DNA from: Acidobacteriota bacterium
GTDB taxonomy: Bacteria > Acidobacteriota > Holophagae > Holophagales > Holophagaceae
Assembly: GCA_021786615.1 (NCBI GenBank)
Contig: JAJYMZ010000095.1
Location: 1-35,520, forward strand
Reading direction: 5' to 3'
Length of the DNA: 35,520 nt
The position numbers and the translations under genes were made by a program. Positions within the stretch are counted from its first letter, which is position 1. The number at the start of each line of letters is the position of its first letter. Below are positions 32,658-35,520 of this stretch, piece by piece. The notes beneath the pieces were generated by a model that saw nothing but the letters and a program-made list of their open reading frames with translations, ran no database searches and was not told where the DNA came from.

Positions 32658-33299
32658 ATGAGCCCAACCAACCCCTCTCAAGTACGCAAAACGCCGCGCC
32701 AGCGCCGTTCCGCGGAAACCGTGGAGGCGATCCTCACCGCCGCGGCTCACATTCTCGAGAAGGAAGGCTTCGAGGCCGCCACCACCAATCGCGTGGCCGT
32801 GGAAGCCGGCGTGAGCATCGGCAGCCTCTACCAGTACTTCCCCAACAAAGAATCGCTGGTGCGCGCGCTCAACGACCGCCACACCAAGGAGATCCTGGAT
32901 CTCCTGCGCAAGCGCTTCGGCGAACTCCAGGAAGCGCCGCTGAAAAACTCCGTGAGGGCCATCGTGCAGACCATGGTGGAAGTCCATCGGGTGAATCCCG
33001 CCCTGCATCGCGTGCTGGTGAACGTCGTGCCCGGCATCGGCGGACTCGCGGAAACTCGGGTGGTGGAAGATGCCGCAGCGGCTCTGCTCACCCAGTTCCT
33101 GAAGGCCCGCAGGGCCGAGCTGCGGCCCCTGAATTTCGAGCTTTCAGCCTTCATGCTGGTGCATGCGGTGGAAGCCCTGACCCACGCCGTCGTGCTGGAA
33201 CGGCCGGAGCTGCTGAAGGGCGAGGCCTTCGTGGATGAGGCGTCGCGGATGATCCTCGGGTACTTGCGAACTTCCGCCCTCGACCACCCTGAGACTTGA
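32658..33299 (+). CDS. TetR-family transcriptional regulator
   Basis: The 213-residue product has a TetR N-terminal helix-turn-helix domain (about 14-62; AILTAAAHILEKEGFEAATTNRVAVEAGVSIGSLYQYFPNKESL split over helices 1-4) and a variable helical ligand domain. ATG at 32658 was chosen because the frame upstream to 32601 runs through the candidate operator. The stop codon lies inside the first unit of a heptamer array that runs to the end of argF. The ligand is unknown. Confidence 0.91.
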   Translation: MSPTNPSQVRKTPRQRRSAETVEAILTAAAHILEKEGFEAATTNRVAVEAGVSIGSLYQYFPNKESLVRALNDRHTKEILDLLRKRFGELQEAPLKNSVRAIVQTMVEVHRVNPALHRVLVNVVPGIGGLAETRVVEDAAAALLTQFLKARRAELRPLNFELSAFMLVHAVEALTHAVVLERPELLKGEAFVDEASRMILGYLRTSALDHPET

Positions 33300-33342
33300 A
33301 ACGCTGAACTCACGACTCTGAACTCACGACTCTCGACTACTC
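33294..33342. repeat. Seven tandem heptamers (ACTCACG type) between convergent genes
   Basis: Units ACTTGAA, ACGCTGA, ACTCACG, ACTCTGA, ACTCACG, ACTCTCG and ACTACTC run in exact 7-nt phase. The first unit contains the tetR stop codon and the last ends at the base before the argF stop. There is no inverted partner, as in the array at 16482. Confidence 0.88.
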
Positions 33343-34272
33343 CTACTTCGCCATCAACGAATACATGATCGCTTTCTGCGCGTGCAGCCGGTTCTCGGCT
33401 TCGTCGTAGATGAGGCTGCGGGGACCGTCAATGACCTCTTCCAATACTTCATAGCCGCGGTAGGCCGGCAGGCAGTGGATGAAGATGGCGTCCTTGCCCG
33501 CGGCTTCCATGACGGCGTTGTCCACGGTGAAGCCTTTGAACGCGGCCATGCGCTCGGCCTTTTCCTCCTCCATGCCCATGCTCACCCAGGTGTCCGTGGC
33601 CACCACATGCGCGCCCTTCACGCCCTCCATCACGTCGTCGGTGAGGGTCAGCGTCGTGCCTTGGGCCGCATGGTCCTCCATGGCCGCTTCGACGATGGCC
33701 GCGTTGCAGAAATATTTCGGGTCCTTGGGCGTGATGATGGTGCAGTCCATGCCGGTTTTCCCGGTGCCTTGCATATAGGAGTGGGCCATGTTGTTGCCGT
33801 CGCCGATGTAGGCGAGTTTCAGGCCAGCGAGCCGCCCGAAGTGTTCCCGCACGGTCTGCAGATCCGCCATGATCTGGCAGGGATGTTCGAGATCCGTGAG
33901 GCCGTTGATGACGGGGACGGAGCCGTACTTCGCCAGGTCCGTGACGGTCTGATGGGCGAAGGTGCGGGCCATGATGCCCTGCACGAACCGGCTCATGACG
34001 CGGGCGGTGTCGTAGATGGGTTCGCCCCGTCCCAGCTGGATGTCCCGGGAGGACAAGAACTGCGCCACGCCGCCCAGCTGGTACATGCCTGCCTCGAAAC
34101 TCATGCGCGTGCGCGTGCTGGACTTCTCGAAAATCATCGCGAGGATCTGGCCCTTCAGTGCCTTGCTGAACCGCTTGGGGTGCTGCTTCATCTCGTCTGC
34201 GATATCCAGCAGCTGCTTGATCTGCTTCGCGGAGTAGTCATTGATGGAGAGGAAATGGGACGGCTTGGGCAT
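33343..34272 (-). CDS. argF: Ornithine carbamoyltransferase
   Basis: The enzyme joins carbamoyl phosphate and ornithine to give citrulline in arginine synthesis. The 309-residue product has the carbamoyl-phosphate loop STRTR (52-56), HPCQ (130-133), the DGNNMAHSYM segment, the ornithine-loop SMG (WVSMGMEEE) and HCLPAYRG. HCLPA and SMG mark it as ornithine rather than aspartate transcarbamylase; acetylornithine or succinylornithine variants cannot be fully excluded. No other arginine gene is adjacent. Confidence 0.9.
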   Translation of the reverse strand: MPKPSHFLSINDYSAKQIKQLLDIADEMKQHPKRFSKALKGQILAMIFEKSSTRTRMSFEAGMYQLGGVAQFLSSRDIQLGRGEPIYDTARVMSRFVQGIMARTFAHQTVTDLAKYGSVPVINGLTDLEHPCQIMADLQTVREHFGRLAGLKLAYIGDGNNMAHSYMQGTGKTGMDCTIITPKDPKYFCNAAIVEAAMEDHAAQGTTLTLTDDVMEGVKGAHVVATDTWVSMGMEEEKAERMAAFKGFTVDNAVMEAAGKDAIFIHCLPAYRGYEVLEEVIDGPRSLIYDEAENRLHAQKAIMYSLMAK

Positions 34273-34492
34273 GGCGAGCTCCAGACAGAAAACAAAAACT
34301 CATTACCAGTGAATCACGGCTGAAAATTGTCGGGAACTGAAAGCACAAGGAATTGACGAAGTTTACAGCGGGGCCGTAACCAAAACGAGGCGAGGGTTGG
34401 TTCGTGCGAAATGCCTGGGTGGCACAAACTGCTTTCCAAACCAGCGCTGGCATGCATGAAAAGTTGGGAGTTCTCCCTCAAATACCTTCATC

Positions 34493-34562
34493 TCCGAAAA
34501 TCCCCGCGTATCCCCGGCTAAAAAAGCTTTTTCAGCCGGGGATACGCGGGGATTTTCGGGGA
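34493..34562. repeat. Near-perfect palindrome with AAAAAGCTTTTT centre
   Basis: Arms 34493-34519 and 34534-34562 pair over nearly their full length with a 2-nt bulge. They contain ATCCCCGCG and TATCCCCGG units. The centre AAAAAGCTTTTT is itself palindromic and recurs in the element at 20074-20143. It lies in the 389-bp spacer 34273-34661, which shows no gene. Confidence 0.92.
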
Positions 34563-34661
34563 GAAAAGGCAAGAACTTGGGCGAGTGCAATCTACGGAAC
34601 CAGAAACGATTCACAGCCGTCTGCGGCCAGCTTGAATTCTGTAACGTAAACCCCTGCCGAT

Positions 34662-35321
34662 TCAAAGCCCGTCGGCGATGAGGATGGCGGGCTGAAAGGG
34701 TAATTTCCCGGCGGCTGAAAACGATCCCATGCCCCAAATCACCAGGCGCTGCGCGTAGGGTCTCCACAGCTCCGGGTTCGCCATCACCGAGGCGATGGGT
34801 GGATGGAACATGAGATCTTCGGGCAGCTCCGCCAGTTCTTCGGCCGTCAGCGCCATGGCTTCTTCCAGGTCCCATAAAAAACCACAGCGGGCCTCGTGGC
34901 AGTCCGCCCAGAGCTGGAGCACTTCGCTGGGTTCGAAGCTGCTGAAGAGCACGCGGTCCAAGGCGTCCGCGGCTTCCACGGCGGCCAAAGCATTTTTCCA
35001 GCCGGGCTCTCCTTTCAGCTCCACATTGATGAGCTTCGCGGGCAGTTCCAGCACATCCCCCAGGCGCGGCACGTCTTCGCCATTCTTGAGCTTGGGCAGC
35101 TCGTTCACTTTCAGCTGCCGCAGGAGGCCGCCGCCCATGGCCGTGCGGGTCAGGTCGTCATCATGCAACACGCAGCAGACGCCATCCCGGGTGGGCTGCA
35201 CGTCCAGCTCGAAGCCATCCATTCCCGCCGCCAGGGCCTCGCGGAAGGCCTCCATGGAATTCTCCAGGTGCTTGGCGGAATAGCCGCGGTGACCGAGGAG
35301 CAAGGGTTTTTGGGAGGACAT
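34662..35321 (-). CDS. Glycerophosphodiester phosphodiesterase (UgpQ/GDPD-like)
   Basis: The 219-residue cytoplasmic enzyme hydrolyses glycerophosphodiesters to glycerol 3-phosphate and an alcohol. The TIM-barrel GDPD motifs are His11-Arg12 (LLLGHRGYSAKHLENS), Glu38/Asp40 (GFELDVQPTRDG), His54 (VLHDDDLTRT) and NVELKG as a later metal ligand. No signal peptide is present, unlike periplasmic GlpQ. AGGAG precedes the ATG at 35321. It is slightly short for the family (usually 230-250) but complete. Confidence 0.92.
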   Translation of the reverse strand: MSSQKPLLLGHRGYSAKHLENSMEAFREALAAGMDGFELDVQPTRDGVCCVLHDDDLTRTAMGGGLLRQLKVNELPKLKNGEDVPRLGDVLELPAKLINVELKGEPGWKNALAAVEAADALDRVLFSSFEPSEVLQLWADCHEARCGFLWDLEEAMALTAEELAELPEDLMFHPPIASVMANPELWRPYAQRLVIWGMGSFSAAGKLPFQPAILIADGL

Positions 35322-35405
35322 GAGAGGCTCCTGATCCCCCTATTGTGGCGGAATACTAAGAGATTATTCGTTGACCGGAAGCAAAGAATAAGGAAAGGTT
35401 TTCCT

Positions 35406-35520
35406 ATGCGGATCGCCTTCAACCCATCCTTGCTGATCGTGAAGGCAAGCTTCACGTCCGTGAACCTGGGTGGGATGCTGGCCTCTGCTGTGATGATGAT
35501 CACGATGGCCACTACGACCA
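35406..35520 (+). CDS. Start of an unrecognised gene, cut by the right edge
   Basis: An ATG at 35406 follows AAGGAAAGG with about 7 nt spacing and the frame remains open to the window end. The 38 visible residues begin MRIAFNPSLLIVKAS and include a mildly hydrophobic Met/Ala/Thr-rich stretch. No family can be assigned. It is divergent from the GDPD gene. Confidence 0.4.
   Translation, partial: MRIAFNPSLLIVKASFTSVNLGGMLASAVMMITMATTT

Overview
The window looks like chromosomal core sequence from a GC-rich Gram-negative bacterium. It carries a heptose kinase for lipopolysaccharide, peptidoglycan genes (murA, murI), a NADH:quinone oxidoreductase and several secreted proteins. The gene style, with an HdrD/EtfD-like membrane Fe-S protein, Trm112 beside a heptose kinase, and intergenic heptamer repeats, makes me think of Acidobacteriota, perhaps Holophagae (Geothrix/Holophaga). 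That placement is an inference; nothing here proves it. There is no phage, transposase or CRISPR array.

Layout. 1-3600: the end of murA, two divergent secreted proteins that each carry an HExxH motif, then tRNA-Gln(CTG) and tRNA-Glu(CTC). 3600-7910: a hybrid histidine kinase divergent from an FHA-GGDEF diguanylate cyclase, then a YcaQ/AlkX-type DNA glycosylase. 7909-11560: tmk-holB (overlapping), a zinc-ribbon protein and a small exported protein. 11719-14938 (minus): membrane Fe-S oxidoreductase, Trm112, heptose-7-phosphate kinase. 15250-17491 (plus): a degenerate PTPS/QueD-like protein, then a tightly coupled series of membrane-anchored rhodanese, MauE/DoxX-like membrane protein and small signal peptidase I. 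17601-19963: a secreted UshA-like 5'-nucleotidase converging on murI. 20277-25296 (minus): acyl carrier protein, FabZ-like dehydratase, an active ketosynthase, a ketosynthase-like protein without catalytic residues (chain-length-factor type), a SPOR protein and prmA. 25431-32041 (plus): nuoABCD and nuoEF, separated by a marR/yceI pair and a CDGSH protein; nuoG-N are not here. 32056-35520: a TetR regulator divergent from a secreted protein, argF, a glycerophosphodiester phosphodiesterase and the start of an unrecognised gene.

How the genes work together. The four ACP/FabZ/KS/KS-like genes are the minimal set of a type II fatty-acid/polyketide or aryl-polyene-like pathway, and fabZ, KS and the KS-like gene are coupled by 4-nt overlaps. 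The rhodanese, MauE-like and signal peptidase genes suggest an envelope thiol/export module. Two regulator/target pairs (MarR/YceI and TetR/secreted protein) each have a palindromic candidate operator in the divergent gap.

The most unusual signal is in the spacers. At least eight intergenic sites hold phased tandem 7-nt units (7-10 nt more broadly). Often an array is followed by a second array in inverted orientation, so the locus can fold into a hairpin. The unit differs between loci (AGTCCTG, CGATTGA, AAGTCCC, CCGAAGC, ACTCACG) while the architecture stays the same. Related palindromes centred on AAAAGCTTTT lie upstream of prmA's neighbour murI and upstream of argF. Another foldback element appears to have been captured in frame as a 58-residue tail of the FabZ-like protein, and a partly duplicated nuoD 3' end flanks a further GC-rich element.
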